Of a stretch of 64,000 bases of DNA, positions 38,001-50,000 are shown piece after piece. The stretch is from NCBI GenBank assembly GCA_013396995.1, contig VWZP01010904.1, forward strand, positions 6,574,244 to 6,638,243. Direction: 5' to 3'. The translations under genes were made by a program, and so were the position numbers. Origin of the DNA: Dicaeum eximium. Its lineage: Eukaryota > Chordata > Aves > Passeriformes > Dicaeidae. How positions within the stretch are numbered: position 1 is the first letter of the stretch; the number at the start of each line of letters is the position of its first letter. Below the pieces are notes generated by a model that saw nothing but the letters and a program-made list of their open reading frames with translations, ran no database searches and was not told the DNA's origin.

Positions 38001-40238
38001 CAGTGGATAGTTTCTTTTGTACTGGGGTTAAGTTTTAGCATCAATTAAACATAATCAGCAGAACTTTCTTTGTAATACCTTCATCACCAGGAAGAGAACT
38101 GGTGATAACTGGCACTGTATTTTGTAATGTAGTTTGTATTTTCAGAAACTACACCTTGTGTTCAAAGTGAGACTTAAACTGAGACCAGCACATGGTTTAT
38201 AGTAAGTCTGTTGCTGTGTTTGATACCTGGCAAGTAAGTTGTGTTTGATGCTGCCCTTTAGGTAAAAACAGATGAAATAGCACGGATCTATCAGCCCAAG
38301 CGCTATGCGTTGTCCCCAAAGTCCACCATTACGTTAGCTCACCTTCTTGCTGCTCGCGAGGATTTCTCCAAGATCATACGAACAAGTAGTGGATCAACAC
38401 GGGAGAAGACTGCCTGTGCTATCAACAAGGTATGCTGTTCTGGCATGTGATAAATGCACATGGGGATTTACAGACCTATCGAAAGGAATTCTGGAATTAC
38501 ACTGATTTTGCTTGGTACCTTAATTTCATTTTTTCCATTTAAGAAAGAAAGGTTTGCAGTATTCCAGTAAATGTTGCTGAAAGTCCTTTTTTTTTATCTT
38601 TCTAGACAGTCAGTCATGTAACAGGATGAAACAGAGTAGTTTAGATGAGGGGGAACAATGTGGGGGGTGTATGTGTGTGTGTAAATGACCTCTTGAGTTC
38701 AGTGCAACTGCACACCTCAAGGATACATGTAAGTATTTGTGGTATCAGTTCCTGGGCTACCTTGCCATAATATTGTTGTTTGGTTTGTAAACACACATCT
38801 TTAGTTCATCAGTGTGTTGTAAATCACCAGAGTTTCTGTAGAAATGTCATTTTGCTACAAAGTAAAATTACCTGGTTTGCCTGCAGTAATGAATCAACAT
38901 TGTGCTGCTTTCTTGTGTGTGATAAAAGATGAAGCTTGCAAGGAGTGACATGAGTTTCACCATTCAAGTGGTGACTAAACCTGCTTTTATTGATCCTGTA
39001 TTTACAGATGTTTCTAATGTTTTTTGCCTCATTTAGATACCCTTTAATATCTTTTAATCCTTAACACTCTGAAATTTCTTAATTATTATAGGATCTCAGA
39101 GAAAGGTGGGCTTTTTTCTTGAGAGGACTTTAGTTGGAGTGCCTGGGACTGATCAGAGAATGTTAACATTGATCACACAGAGTTTAGGAAATATGAAAGT
39201 GACAACAAAAAGATCTACTTGGATACATCTTTTTTATTCAAAGATGTTTGTTTTGTTTAACTTTGTCCAGTGCAGTTTCTCTTTTCATACGCTGAGTAAT
39301 ACCTGCCACAGTCAAGATGCCTTTTTTTTTTTTCCATTTCTTAGAAGTGTTACTGCAGCCTAATACATATTTTGTTTGTTCTGGCTCTTTACTGAGTGTC
39401 AGTAGTTTCTAATGTAAGGCAAACTGGTGTGCCTTTGAGAATTGCACATCAGTTTGCCAGTTGGTTTTTTTGTTGGCTGATGAGGCTTGAACTTGAATTT
39501 TGACATTTAAATAGAAGAGCCACATCATAAGGAGTCTTTTCTATATTAATATCTTTGTGTATTTGTATATATTATATATGAAGTATGTATATTGCTTATT
39601 GCAGTACTAATGCTTCAGGTATGCAGTGTTCTTCATAAAAATTTCACAAAAGTAATATGAGCCAGCTAGCTGCAATTATTTCTGTTTCAGAGGTGAAAAA
39701 TGAGAACACTTTCAGAGTTCTCTTGTGGTGTTACAGGGACAGGAGATAGTGATTCTGCTGTCAAGCACTGCACTGAGGGGCCAAATTTCCTGAAAACAGC
39801 AGGCAGCATTTCTCTGTCCACAGGAGAAAATCCTGTGTCTCTTCAAGTTATTACTGCTATTTTTTAACTCTGAAAATGACCTATTTTTCCATACAGGTTC
39901 TGATGGGGAGAGTCCCTGACCGTGGAGGCAGACCAACAGAGATTGAACCACCTCCTCCTGAAATGCCTCCATGGCAAAAAAGACAAGAAGGTGGTGGAAG
40001 AGGTGGCTGGGGGGGTGGTGGTGGTGGTGGAAGGGGTAACTGGGGAGGTGGAGGGGGTAGAGGAGGAGGAGGAGGTGGAGGTTTCAGAGGTGGTGGAAGA
40101 GGTGGTGGAGGCTTCCAGGGTGGGGGTGGCTTCCAAGGTGGAGGTGGCTTCCAAGGTGGCAGGGGAGGTTATGGTGGCAGGGGAGGCTATGGTGATCCTT
40201 ATGGTGGAAGGGGAGGGGGAGGATACCGAAGATACTAA
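25978..40238 (+). CDS. FAM98B: FAM98B, tRNA-ligase complex subunit (8 coding exons, complete)
   Basis: Coding exons: 25978-26042, 26794-26942, 27731-27865, 28574-28752, 35371-35451, 35822-35938, 38262-38429, 39897-40238. They total 1236 nt, or 411 residues plus stop, with GT-AG introns and matching phases throughout. The human long isoform has about 430. FAM98B belongs to the FAM98 (DUF2465) family and works with RTCB, DDX1, RTRAF/CGI-99 and ASHWIN in the tRNA-splicing ligase complex, in nucleus and cytoplasm. Residues 10-240 form the conserved helical FAM98 region, with landmarks LSSPEFFELCIWLGSQIKSL, SFQLEISGFL and ECRRRMLMKRLDVTVQSFGW. Residues from about 299 form a Pro-rich hinge followed by an RGG/Gly-rich tail ending GGYRRY, a likely RNA-binding and arginine-methylation segment. 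The tail and the neighbour RASGRP1 separate it from FAM98A, which sits beside RASGRP3. It appears intact. Two in-frame ATGs exist (25978 and 26005); I chose the first because the human protein also has a short extension before the equivalent Met. Confidence 0.95.
26794..26942 (+). CDS. FAM98B: FAM98B coding exon 2
   Basis: Encodes residues 22-71 (YTGALLEEEALKKAAENG, then the conserved LSSPEF...WLGSQIKSL block). Acceptor is tgtttgtgtag, donor GTATAT at 26943. The exon enters in phase 2 and leaves in phase 1. Confidence 0.95.
27731..27865 (+). CDS. FAM98B: FAM98B coding exon 3
   Basis: Encodes residues 72-116 (VKDIESFQLEISGFLREM, then ACPYSSLVSGDIKDRL). Acceptor is atttccatag, donor GTGAGT at 27866. 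It is phase 1 on both sides. The human equivalent reads almost the same at SFQLEISGFLKEMACPYS. Confidence 0.95.
28574..28752 (+). CDS. FAM98B: FAM98B coding exon 4
   Basis: Encodes residues 117-176 (LFLSTELQALKILQSKKIKG to SVEQK). Acceptor is cttttctctccag, donor GTATGG at 28753. It precedes the gene's largest intron (6.6 kb) and ends in phase 0. Confidence 0.95.
28753..35370 (+). other. FAM98B intron 4 (6.6 kb)
   Basis: Largest intron of the gene. It is AT-rich, with frequent stops in all frames. A GGTT/GTTT-rich run lies at about 30221-30252. I recognise no exon, RNA gene or intact mobile element in it. Confidence 0.85.
35371..35451 (+). CDS. FAM98B: FAM98B coding exon 5
   Basis: Encodes residues 177-203 (IKDILSKVKNNHVGKSLLTK, then PLNSDQV). 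Acceptor is a run of eight T ending in cag, donor GTAAAG at 35452. Phase 0 at both ends, 81 nt. The human match is DILSKVQKNHVGKPLL. Confidence 0.93.
35822..35938 (+). CDS. FAM98B: FAM98B coding exon 6
   Basis: Encodes residues 204-242 (ERLERINDALCSEYECRRRM, then LMKRLDVTVQSFGWSDRAK), the most conserved stretch of the family. Acceptor is aacactgcag, donor GTAAAC at 35939. Phase 0 at both ends. Confidence 0.96.
38262..38429 (+). CDS. FAM98B: FAM98B coding exon 7
   Basis: Encodes residues 243-298 (VKTDEIARIYQPKRYALSPK, then TLAHLLAAREDFSKIIRTSS and TREKTACAINK). Acceptor is ctgccctttag, donor GTATGC at 38430. Phase 0 at both ends. Confidence 0.96.
39897..40238 (+). CDS. FAM98B: FAM98B terminal coding exon, proline hinge and RGG tail
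   Basis: Encodes residues 299-411. It starts VLMGRVPDRGGRPTEIE, then EPPPPEMPPWQKRQ, then a tail made almost only of Gly, Arg, Trp, Phe, Gln and Tyr (GGGRGGWGG, FRGGGRGG, three GGFQG units, GGYGGRGGYGDPYGGRG) ending GGYRRY and TAA at 40236. The coding strand is very G-rich (GGTGGTGG runs). That produces long spurious reading frames in other frames and makes the repeat number prone to change between species and between assemblies. Confidence 0.95.
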   Translation, partial: VLMGRVPDRGGRPTEIEPPPPEMPPWQKRQEGGGRGGWGGGGGGGRGNWGGGGGRGGGGGGGFRGGGRGGGGFQGGGGFQGGGGFQGGRGGYGGRGGYGDPYGGRGGGGYRRY

Positions 40239-40530
40239 AGTGCTGTAAATCTTAACAGAGTAACTGGCAGAATATAGTGGTGGTGTTTACTGGTACTAGG
40301 AATTTAGATATGTTGACTTGGGTTTAGGTTAGAATTAAGTATGACCATGTGAGTAATTTCATTAGACCAACTGATGTTCTCACCGAGTTCTTTTAGTTAA
40401 CTGAAGTTTTGTACTAAAATCTGATTACCGAAGTCCTTGTTTTTCATATTGCTTATATGGTGTTTTTTATTATGTCATTTTATTTAAAATAAGTCTCAGA
40501 AAACTGAATAAAACCCTTTCTAAACAAACA
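40239..40530 (+). other. FAM98B: FAM98B 3' UTR with proximal poly(A) signal
   Basis: AT-rich sequence follows the stop codon, and a canonical AATAAA stands at 40507-40512, about 270 nt after the stop. Cleavage would be expected near 40525-40535. Further AATAAA hexamers at 42725-42730 and 43062-43067 could serve longer transcripts, the latter followed by a GT-rich stretch. Only the proximal one is supported by position alone. Confidence 0.7.
40507..40512 (+). terminator. FAM98B: Poly(A) signal AATAAA for FAM98B
   Basis: First canonical hexamer after the FAM98B stop codon, on the coding strand, in AT-rich context. Confidence 0.65.
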
Positions 40531-43500
40531 AAAATATATTAATGGTCAGACCTCTCTAATTATTGCATATTGCATGTCTACTCTCCTGCTTCAAAATGTT
40601 GTGTAGAAAAAACAAAGTAGGGCTAAGAACTGGATGAAACCACTTTTAAAGGACTTAAGAATGCTGCTTTCAGGCTTGTGATCTTCATCTCATTGTTGTT
40701 TATTCATAGTTTCCATGTAGGACATGTAAATTAATTTTAATTTCGAATGTTAAAATCCTTAAGGCTTTGGTCAAAATTATTCAATTAGATTTGATTATTC
40801 TTGCAGAACTTCACATATAGTAACATTGTGAATTAATACTCTACACATTACTCTACAAATTAATCAAATCAGATTTTTTTTGTGTTCATAATGTATCAGA
40901 CTCTTTAATGGTCAGAGCATGTACTTATCATAGTGAGTTTTGATAGTGTCTTATTTTCATTTTACCTGTCTTCCATTGTGGGTGTTTCATAAAAAAAAAA
41001 TTAAATCAGATTGGGCAGAAAACCTGCAGCCATCATGTCTGGTATGAATTCATGTGTATATTCTTGTGTATCAGCTTTGAGACACAAAGTTTGAATAAGC
41101 TGAGCTTTGTAAGAAAGAACATCATACTTCTTCTCACTGTTTTTTCTTTCCCCTTGTTTTTTTAAATTCTCTTCTCTCATGCCTCATCTGTGTTTGGGAA
41201 TGACCAGCTATCTGGTTAATAAGTTAGCAAGACACCTCATGCAGCAGTTGCCTTTTCTCAGTGATTTCTCTCTCTGCCAACCCAAAAGAAGCCCTGTCTT
41301 GACATGATGTGGGTGCCTTCTCCTCACATACACTGTTAGTCTTGAAGGAGTTAGCTGTCATACCATCATGGCTGTAAATGTATGTAGACAGGAATTAAAT
41401 TTACAGCTGTCACTTAAAGAAGTCAGTTTCTGCTGCCCAATATCTTTTAGATCTCCCATGTTATGAGGCTGCTCCTCAGCAGAGGTGGAAGGGGGATGCT
41501 GCCTCAGTATGTTCTCCTGACAGCATTTACCAGGGTCAGGTCACCACAGAGAGATTCAGGAAGGCATCTGATTAACTTGGTGTGTCTGATGACTAAATAG
41601 CACAGACTTGAAGCACTTATAATTGTAGGTCTAACTGCAGGTTGAACTTTAGGATTTGATTTTGGATTTATGTTCCTCAGTTACAAGTTCTTTCTGCACA
41701 AATTTCCTATTGGTGTCCATTGGTATGCTTTAAAGATGTTTTTTTACCTTCATAAACATATGTATCATGTCCTGTTTCATTGGCAACTTCAGGCATGAAT
41801 GTGAAGTTCTGTTCCAAATCAAAGTATTATCTTGCAAAAATTTTTCTCCTTTCATTTCCTCTCTGATCAGTCTGCTTGAGAATGCTGCTTCTAGTGTGAT
41901 ATATACGGCTTTACTCAGGCTTTAGGGTTGCGGCAGGCGCCTGACAAAAAAAAGCAGAAGTTTTGCTTGGTAGAACATGGGAGCTGGGATGTGAACTTTT
42001 GCAATAATGGCTTAATGTCACCCAACTGCTAGCACTGTAGTTCCTTTACCAAATCTTTTCTGTGCTTCTTACTGGCCTAAGCCCTTGGCAGCCTCTGCAG
42101 TCTTTACGGAGACCCCTCATGGGTCACGTGGGAGCACAGGACTGGTTCTCTTGATGCTGAGCTTGGTTTTTGCCTAATGCTCTGGAATAGCTCCCAAACT
42201 GATGACATACCAAATGAGACTGCTGGCCTTGGAGCAAAGTGTTAGTCAGCAAAGGAATAGAGAGCAGTTTTCTAACAACCAAAGCCTTAAGATTAAATTC
42301 TGATTGCTCATCCCAATGTTACTTTTTGCTACAAGTAATCAGCAGTCAAGCATGTGGCTTCATCAAAGCACTCCATAAAACAAAGGACTCATCTATGCTT
42401 AACTGTTTCATTAGTCTAAGGATGCAAGATTGCAGTGGTTTAGTTGTATTGTTGTAAGTGCAGCTATGGATGTGCCTTGGTGCTTTTACACTCATCAATC
42501 CATCCTGTTTGTTAGTAGGCAGGACAGCGGTGAATGAAGTAAATCATCAAGTGAAGCAGGTACATGCCCACTTCAATTCTAACAGTTAAATTATTTCAGT
42601 ATCATATTTCAGTTATGTGTATGTAGACCATGTAAAATATGGAAATACAAATAGGCTGGAGATTTTTAATCTGGTCATTTCAGTTTTTCTTAAATAACTT
42701 CAAAATGTGAAGCCAGTAGTTAAAAAATAAAGTAAGCACCACCATATTTCATATTTCATGGAGGTATCCTTTGCTGTCCTTTTGTGAGAACGTATGCTTT
42801 TAACTTCTCAAACAGTGCAATAATACCATGAAAGTAATTGATTTAAACCTCAAGTTGTCTTGAAAAAAAAGTATTTTTAAAAACTTTTGTTGTAAGTAAA
42901 AGATTTTCATTTATCTATTTGTGAACATTTTTGTGTTCATTCGCACTTAATGAATTCCTAAGTTAATATTGTTTTGTTTGTTGAAGAACTGAAAAAAAAA
43001 AGTTGGGGATTTTTTTCAGGAATTGAGAGAGATGCTTTTGTCAACAGCTGTAAACACTGAGGAATAAAGTACTGTATTTGAAATTATTTGCATCATCTGT
43101 GTGTATTGTGATTTGGCTCCACTGTCATATGTTCTGCCTTCATTTTTAAGAAAGAATTCCTGCTGGTGATTCACAATAGTGGTGAAACTTACTTTTTGTG
43201 GTAATGAAAAAAACATATATTTTGACCAAAATGGAGAAGGCAATAGAGAACTTTACAGAAAAATTTTAACAGGCAAGGTATGTCACAATTCTGGGATTTT
43301 GTCTGCAATTACTAAGGAATCTCAGTTACTTTTTATCTTACTGAAAAAGAAATTAAAAGCATAGTGATCTATATGATCACTGCTTTTGTCTTTACGTAAA
43401 CTAAGGAAATATCCTCCAATTACTTCTCAAGTTTTATTACTTTCTATAATTATGAAAAAAACCAACTTGTTTTGCATAAGGCTGTAGAGTAGATTTGCCA

Positions 43501-44029
43501 TACAAATAGGAGTTTCACCTCTTGCTGTCTTCCCTCACATGATTGAAGATAACTGAATTTCTTGAAGAATTGAAGATAAATGAATTTCCCCATATAAAAA
43601 CCAATTTAGGATATGGTATTTTGAGATTTACTATAAGGTAAACAGCAAGTCTTTAGGGTGCTACAGTTGTGGCTGTGCAATAGGCAGCATTAGCAGACAC
43701 AACAAGCAGCCTTACTTAAACTTGGCTACTGTGCTGTAAAATCTTTTCAAAATTAGCATTCTTAAGTGAGAGACTATGATTTGTAATACTTGGAATAGTG
43801 AGTAGCAACACAGTGTTTGTACTGTGTACCACTAAAATACCAAACAAATAATCTGCAAATACCTAGCTTCCTAAATTTTCCCAGGCAGCATTCCAAGGCT
43901 CAGAGAAGGTGAAGCTGGTCTAGACACTGGTATTGGGTTTATGCTGCAGAAGAGTCTCAGATGACAGTCAAGGAAGATGAATATAGGTTGTATAGATTTC
44001 TCTGAGAAACAAAATCAGAGGCGGCATGA
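40531..44029. other. Convergent intergenic interval between FAM98B and RASGRP1
   Basis: AT-rich, with no open reading frame that resembles a protein. It could include extended 3' UTR from either gene. I recognise only short direct repeats and no mobile element. Confidence 0.7.
43542..43588. repeat. Direct repeat of 20 bp
   Basis: attgaagataactgaatttc at 43542-43561 recurs at 43569-43588 with one change, separated by seven bases. Confidence 0.85.
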
Positions 44030-46955
44030 AATGCAATTTTAATATTTTTTCTATTATAAATATTAAACCAAAATCTTACAATTTATATAAAATCTTTACA
44101 ATCTGTACACTTTTTCAATCTTCTCAGACAGCAATCTTCTCAAACAGCTTTTTCAAGTTGCAATAGAGATAAGGTACAACAAAATAACAGATGTTACTAG
44201 AACAAAAGCATATTTCCAAAACATATAAGCTAATCTAAAAGCAATTGTATTTAACCTGAATATGAACAGTAGCCCTGCCTTGTTAATTATGATTCCACTC
44301 AATCTGTTTACTTTTATCTTTAAACAATCAGAATTCACACTTAAAAACTAAATGGGAATTGGTGCTTGTTCTTTCTTACCTTCTTGTAAGTAGAGCATTT
44401 GACTGATATCACTGTTTGATAACATGACTTCTAAACAGGATTTTTAATTGTGTCTTTTTTTCCTAACATAAAGCATATTGAAGATTAACGCAAAGGCAAG
44501 TGATTCTTTCTGGGTAGCTTTCTTTCACGTGATAGCTTTCTGGGTAATTGTCAGTTTTAACACTTTCTCTGTAGTCAGGTTGTGCTGTTAAGAGTTTCAT
44601 GCAGGAAAAAGCAAGTCCCAAAAGAAAAGAAGGTACTAACAGCACTTCAGGAAAAAAAAAAAAAAAAAGGCAGGGGGAGTGGGGAAGAAATAACTGTTAG
44701 GGGCTTTGGGCAAACAGAGAACCTGAAGGTACTTAGAGAGCTCTGAAGTTATCCAGGTATCAACTGACTTCTTTGAAGCAGGAGGTTTTCAGCACACATG
44801 AAGCACTGCCCACTTGTTCCGTAAGACATTCCTGCAAACAGATCCCTTTTAAATCTTTCTGACTGAACAAGCAAACTTCACAGAGAAACATTGGGTAGGC
44901 ACGTAGGACTGTACAAATTTGTGGTCATAACTGAGTCTGGAGTATTAAGTACCTAGTTATACAGTAGCCTTTGGGCCAGCTGCTGATGTTGGGGAATTTT
45001 CCTTTTAACTACGAGGTTTTGTTCATGAACTCCACATTCCATCATAGACAAAGTATATATATACACACAAATTCTATTCAAATCCAGAGTTCAGACCACC
45101 AGTGAGCAGTTACCTTGGCTGTACAACAAGATTTGAGTCTTAGCTGCTCCTCTGGGGTATTTTTTAAATAAGTGAAAATATATTCAACTTTTCTCTTGTT
45201 TAATAGTTGTAGAAACAGACTTTTATTTGCTAAACGCCTATTAAAACCTATTAGAACCTTGCTGTAGTTCCCTGAATAGAGGACAAAATCAAGAAGCTCA
45301 CAGAAAATGGGCAAACCAAGCTTGCAGACATGACCTGACAGCCATTCTGATTGCTTCACTGATCAAAGTGCAATTCCATGTTACATGTTAATAATCCAGG
45401 TTTAGTGTATGAGTTTAAAAAGCTGCACAGTCTTCAGAGCTGGTTTTTTCCTATGCTTTTCAGTTATTTACAGTAATATTACAGAAAATCTACTACTCCT
45501 ACTATTCTTTCCCTCCATTTATTTTTACTTTTACATGGAGTTGCAAGCACAATCCAATTTCCAAACAAGAATCTTGAATCACTAAACTGGCAAGTAGTTT
45601 CAAATTAACTTTATAAATAAAGCGTTTGTATACTTGATAATGACTGTAAATTGTGGATGGAGTGTATATTTGTGCCACTTGGAACACAAAGCACAGATGC
45701 TATTGTCATTGACTAAATTTCAATCTATAATGGACCTGGTAACTTAGAAGTGTTGAGCATTAAGTGGACTTTGTTTCTGATGTTTGTATGTGTGATGACA
45801 TATCTGATAAATACAAGAAAGAGTTACACAACTAAGTGTACGGATTCTCTTGGAATGCAAATGCAATTTTCAAATCAGCTATTTTGACAAGTAGGTTAAA
45901 GACTTATTTTCTCTTAACAATATGTACACTTTGTGTCTTTAAGTTACCTCTCTTGCACTTTTTACTATACAAAATTTACAGACATAGGAGCACACTCTTC
46001 TTGACTCTCTATGTAAAGTGCATGTGAAATCTAGGAGAGAGAAAATGGAGAAATCTTGTTTGGAACTCTGAAATACAGTAGCTATTCCACAGGGATTGCT
46101 GTAATTTCCCTTATAATATGGCTCTAAAGGTTCTGCTCAGCAATGGCATCTACTTGGACATGAGAAAAAGATAATCAGCCTTGTCCCATATCTACTGTAT
46201 ATGGACAACAATAACCCCTTAAGCCAAATAAGTGGAATTAAATGTTTCATGTCATGGCATGGAACACAAAAATGGAAGCAGTATTCAATGTCAAGTCTTT
46301 ATAGTCTCACCTCTGTTACTTTAATAAAGGTAAGTATTTGAGCAGCAGAACTTCTAAAGGTCAGTTTATCTTAAAGTGTATAGATCAATCACAGAGCATT
46401 AGCTTAGCTACTTATTTTAATGGTCTTGTTAATTTTTGGAATTAAATATGACCGTTCACTTTGTTTTTAATTGGTTTCATCTCCAAGAAGGAATTGTTTT
46501 TCATAATGTAGTTTTTCTACAGTTTTGCTTACTCAGCTTTATCAAACATTTGTTTCTACAAAACTAAGTTTGGGCCAAATTTGAGGTGACACAGTCTTAT
46601 GAATAGCTACTTTGTCAGAACATTTGTACAGTAAGGTATGCTTCTGGCAGCCAAGTAAATCACTGGGAAATCAATACAGTCTTCAGCATGAACAGAGACT
46701 TCAGCAACACTATCAATCCTTTTAAAAGCAAACCCAGAAGATACTATTTTCATTGCACATTACCTTGTAAGGTCAAAGCAATTATTTTATGCATTTGGGA
46801 GTGCATGTTTAAAAGGGAAATGTGTTGAGTAAAGAAAACATTTCTGCTTAATATCCTTCAGATTCTCTCTCCAGTTCACTTGGTAAGCAGCTTTATCACA
46901 GCCCCTCTTTCAGTCTTACATTCTTCCATTCCATAGGAGATTTTCCTCTCATCTG
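44030..46955 (-). other. RASGRP1: Probable RASGRP1 3' UTR and downstream flank
   Basis: No coding sequence follows the stop codon on this strand. Minus-strand AATAAA hexamers lie at 45518-45523 and 45222-45227. An ATTAAA in an AT-rich stretch lies at about 44038-44043. Which one ends the transcript cannot be decided from sequence, so the left boundary is a guess. Confidence 0.4.
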
Positions 46956-47090
46956 CTAGGAGCAGTCCCTGTGTTGTAGACTGTCAACTACATGGTTTCT
47001 TTTCTGGATTGTGAGAGATTCAATTGTTTTATGTGCCTGTTCCAGTTGGATCTTTAAACCTTCATTGTCTGCCTTTAGAATATTCCTTTC
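46956..47090 (-). CDS. RASGRP1: RASGRP1 last coding exon, C-terminal coiled coil
   Basis: 135 nt encoding ERNILKADNEGLKIQLEQAH then KTIESLTIQKRNHVVDSLQH and RDCS, stop TAG. It corresponds to the human leucine-zipper-like tail (NTLKADNDALKIQLKYAQ ... GDCS) that mediates dimerisation. The acceptor polypyrimidine tract is a GTTT microsatellite. Confidence 0.95.
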   Translation of the reverse strand, partial: ERNILKADNEGLKIQLEQAHKTIESLTIQKRNHVVDSLQHRDCS

Positions 47091-50000
47091 CTAAACAAAC
47101 AAACAAACAAACAAAAAAAAATAGAGAATTGTATTTTATAGTGCAATTGTTTGAGGACTGTCTGGTTGTATATTTAGGTTGACTGCCATAAACATAAATT
47201 GGGTGTAGCTCTCATCAGAACCAGTAAATTATCTGAATATTTCCACAGTCCCTGCTCTGTCCTTTGTGTATACTCTCACAACTTTCCACCAGCTGGTATC
47301 TGAGTCATGTCCACAACCTGCACTTACCCACCCTCCACTGCACGCCTCATAACAACAGTGGTCTGGGTAACCAACAAAACAGGTCACACTTTACCACTCT
47401 ACTGCTACAGAAATTGATGTACCAGAAGTGAAGCCATTAATTCATAACATCATCTGCTGTTTAGTAATTGAGGTCAGAATCTGATGAGGGAGCAAGGGCA
47501 AGTGTAAATTACAAGACTGACAGGAATGGGACATTTTAAAGAATGCATTTTTACAAGTTACATCCGTACTTCACATCCTTCTTGTATTGAATATACTGTT
47601 GATTGAAAGGGAAGTGGTTTGTATTGGAAGATTGTCTTAATCTCTGTCTTCTTTCATCTTCATCTTTCATAAAACATGAGTTCACTTTATCAGCACCAAG
47701 GGATATTTTGAAAGTTATGGTCATCATTCAAAGATTAGACTGTGGTCCTGTTGTTGGACTCTTTCCATGTTGCTTCATCACAGAATAGTGATAAATACTG
47801 AGTAAACAGTATGAAAGTAAGTCTTTGTTCCTCATAATTATAGCTGGATCCATCCATTAGTTGCACCTTTGGAATTGTAATAGTCTCTTTAATCTGTCTG
47901 GAAAAATGTTTTACAAACCTGAATTTGGGCCACGTTTGAGGTGACACATTCTTATGAAAGAATCCATGTGACCATAACTATAGCTTCAAAGCCCTATACT
48001 AGCACTAAAATTCATCATTTAAATGAAGCATTGCTGGAAGTTAAAGTGACTAAGACTTTATGATGCCATTCATGGATTGTTTAATTGCAATTAAACTGGC
48101 AATTAATTACACTGGAGTAGAGACACCTTCCCATCCAGCCATTCCCCCACACATCAACCACTGGACTGTACTGCTGAGTAAAACAGAATTTGTTACATCA
48201 TGTATGTACCTGCTCAAGTTCCTGGTATGAGGGTTTACAGCTGTGATGCTCCTCCTTCATTTTCTGGCTGGAGTCCTTGTTTTCCCATTTAACAAATGCC
48301 TTTCTGCGGCCTAGAATTGGGCTTGGAAATGTGGATGCTGGAGCTGCTTGGAGATAAGGATTTTCTGGCATCCTGTGTTCTTTCTTCTCTCTCCGCTTAC
48401 GGGATACATCGCCAGCCACCAGTGCAGGATCAGTCTGTGTACTTTTATGAATCACAGCTGGTTTCAGTCTCACTGAGATTTTCTGAGCTGAGGAACCCAT
48501 GAGCATAATGGTTCGATCCTTGCTGTCTTCACTGTGCTCCACTACTTCTCCATTAGGAAAGGTGAATGAGCTTTCTTCTTGTCCTTTAAAATATATGTGG
48601 TAAATTGAGGCAAGATCTTCTCCCAGACAAGGAGAAACAGGAGGCATGGTAATTAAACATGACTTTAATAAATAAAACATTTATTCCTTACTGACTTCTA
48701 CATTCATTGCTCTTCAAAATAGGTGTCATTAGAAGTTTCTCAGTGTTGTGTCTCTTGAAAGAGCTCTTAGCCCTGTCTCAGTAACACAAATATGGATCAG
48801 TAAGAAAAAAACAGGTGTGGCATCAAGGTCAGCTCGAGAAAAACTTTGATATGGGTAAGAGGTGCTTATTACATAGTGCTGCAGCTATTTCAGACACAAT
48901 CACAGAGATGCACATTGTCAGTATAAATATGCACATTGTCAGATAAATCGGCGAGTCCATCCTCTACATATGTGCTAATAGGAAGCCTAAGGTGGAATCC
49001 AGCAGTATGAGTCTTAAATACAACACAAAAGATTGATAAGCAAAGTGGCAGGAAGCAGATTTGAAGAACATGAAATACAGGCAAAGAGCAGGAAAGAAAT
49101 TCAAAGGAGGTGACTATGTGAAGAGTTGGAACATCAAAATCAAAAGAAAACCAGAAGTAGCCTGGTGTTTTTCAAGGACAACATTCCTTCTTTGGAAGCC
49201 TACACAGTAATATACACTAAGAAAATTTTAAACTGTTTGGTATAAGGAGAAAAGAAGAGAGAGGTATAGATTTTTCATTTCTGATTCTGTGGAAGGTGGA
49301 CAAATGGATAGGAGTTAGAGATTCAGCTACTGAAGGTGAAAAAATAAAGACAATTAGCTGTTGGTTTTCCTAGCACACAAATACATAGAAAAACTGACTT
49401 TATAAACTCCACATTAAAATTTGAGTCAAAATTGTAACAGTGCAGTAGTCAGTGTTACAAGTTGCTAAAAAGCAAGACTTGAGTCTCACAAGGTGAGAGA
49501 TTTAAGGAAACCTGTTAGCTCTTCATGTCACATGGCATCTAGTTCTCATGAGAGTCTAGCAGAAGATTTACTCATTTTTTGGTGGAATTTGTGCACCATA
49601 CATTGTGTAGTGTGACAAGAGAACCCCCTGAAAGGGAGTCCATCCTTACTCAGTCTAGAGCAAGTGTTACTTGATACAAGCTAATACACACCTGGTTCTA
49701 GTTTCTATGTAGATAAAACACTGCAGTTAACTCACAAAACCTAAAAGGATGTTGTACAACAGCTTTAAAAGAAAAAGGAGCAAAGGAAAGATTATCTACA
49801 TATTTTGATCTTTTCTCACCATGGAATTGTTCTTTAACTCCTACTGGGCAGAGGCTTGAAGCAAGAGCAGATGGGCTGCTGTCTGCAGCTGAAGTTTTGG
49901 GTCTTCTCTTGCACTCTATCACAACCAGGTCTTTGCATTGCTTGTGACAGTTCATTCCACAGTCTGTAAATAAAACAATGTTTACATGATTCAGTGGCTC

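Noticed and set aside
39864..40154. Ser/Thr-rich frame on the minus strand opposite the FAM98B last exon
   Set aside because: It is the complement of Gly codons in the RGG tail; low complexity with no independent signal.
44649..44668. A-run as the tail of a processed pseudogene
   Set aside because: No coding-like or transcript-like sequence precedes it, and no target duplication is visible.
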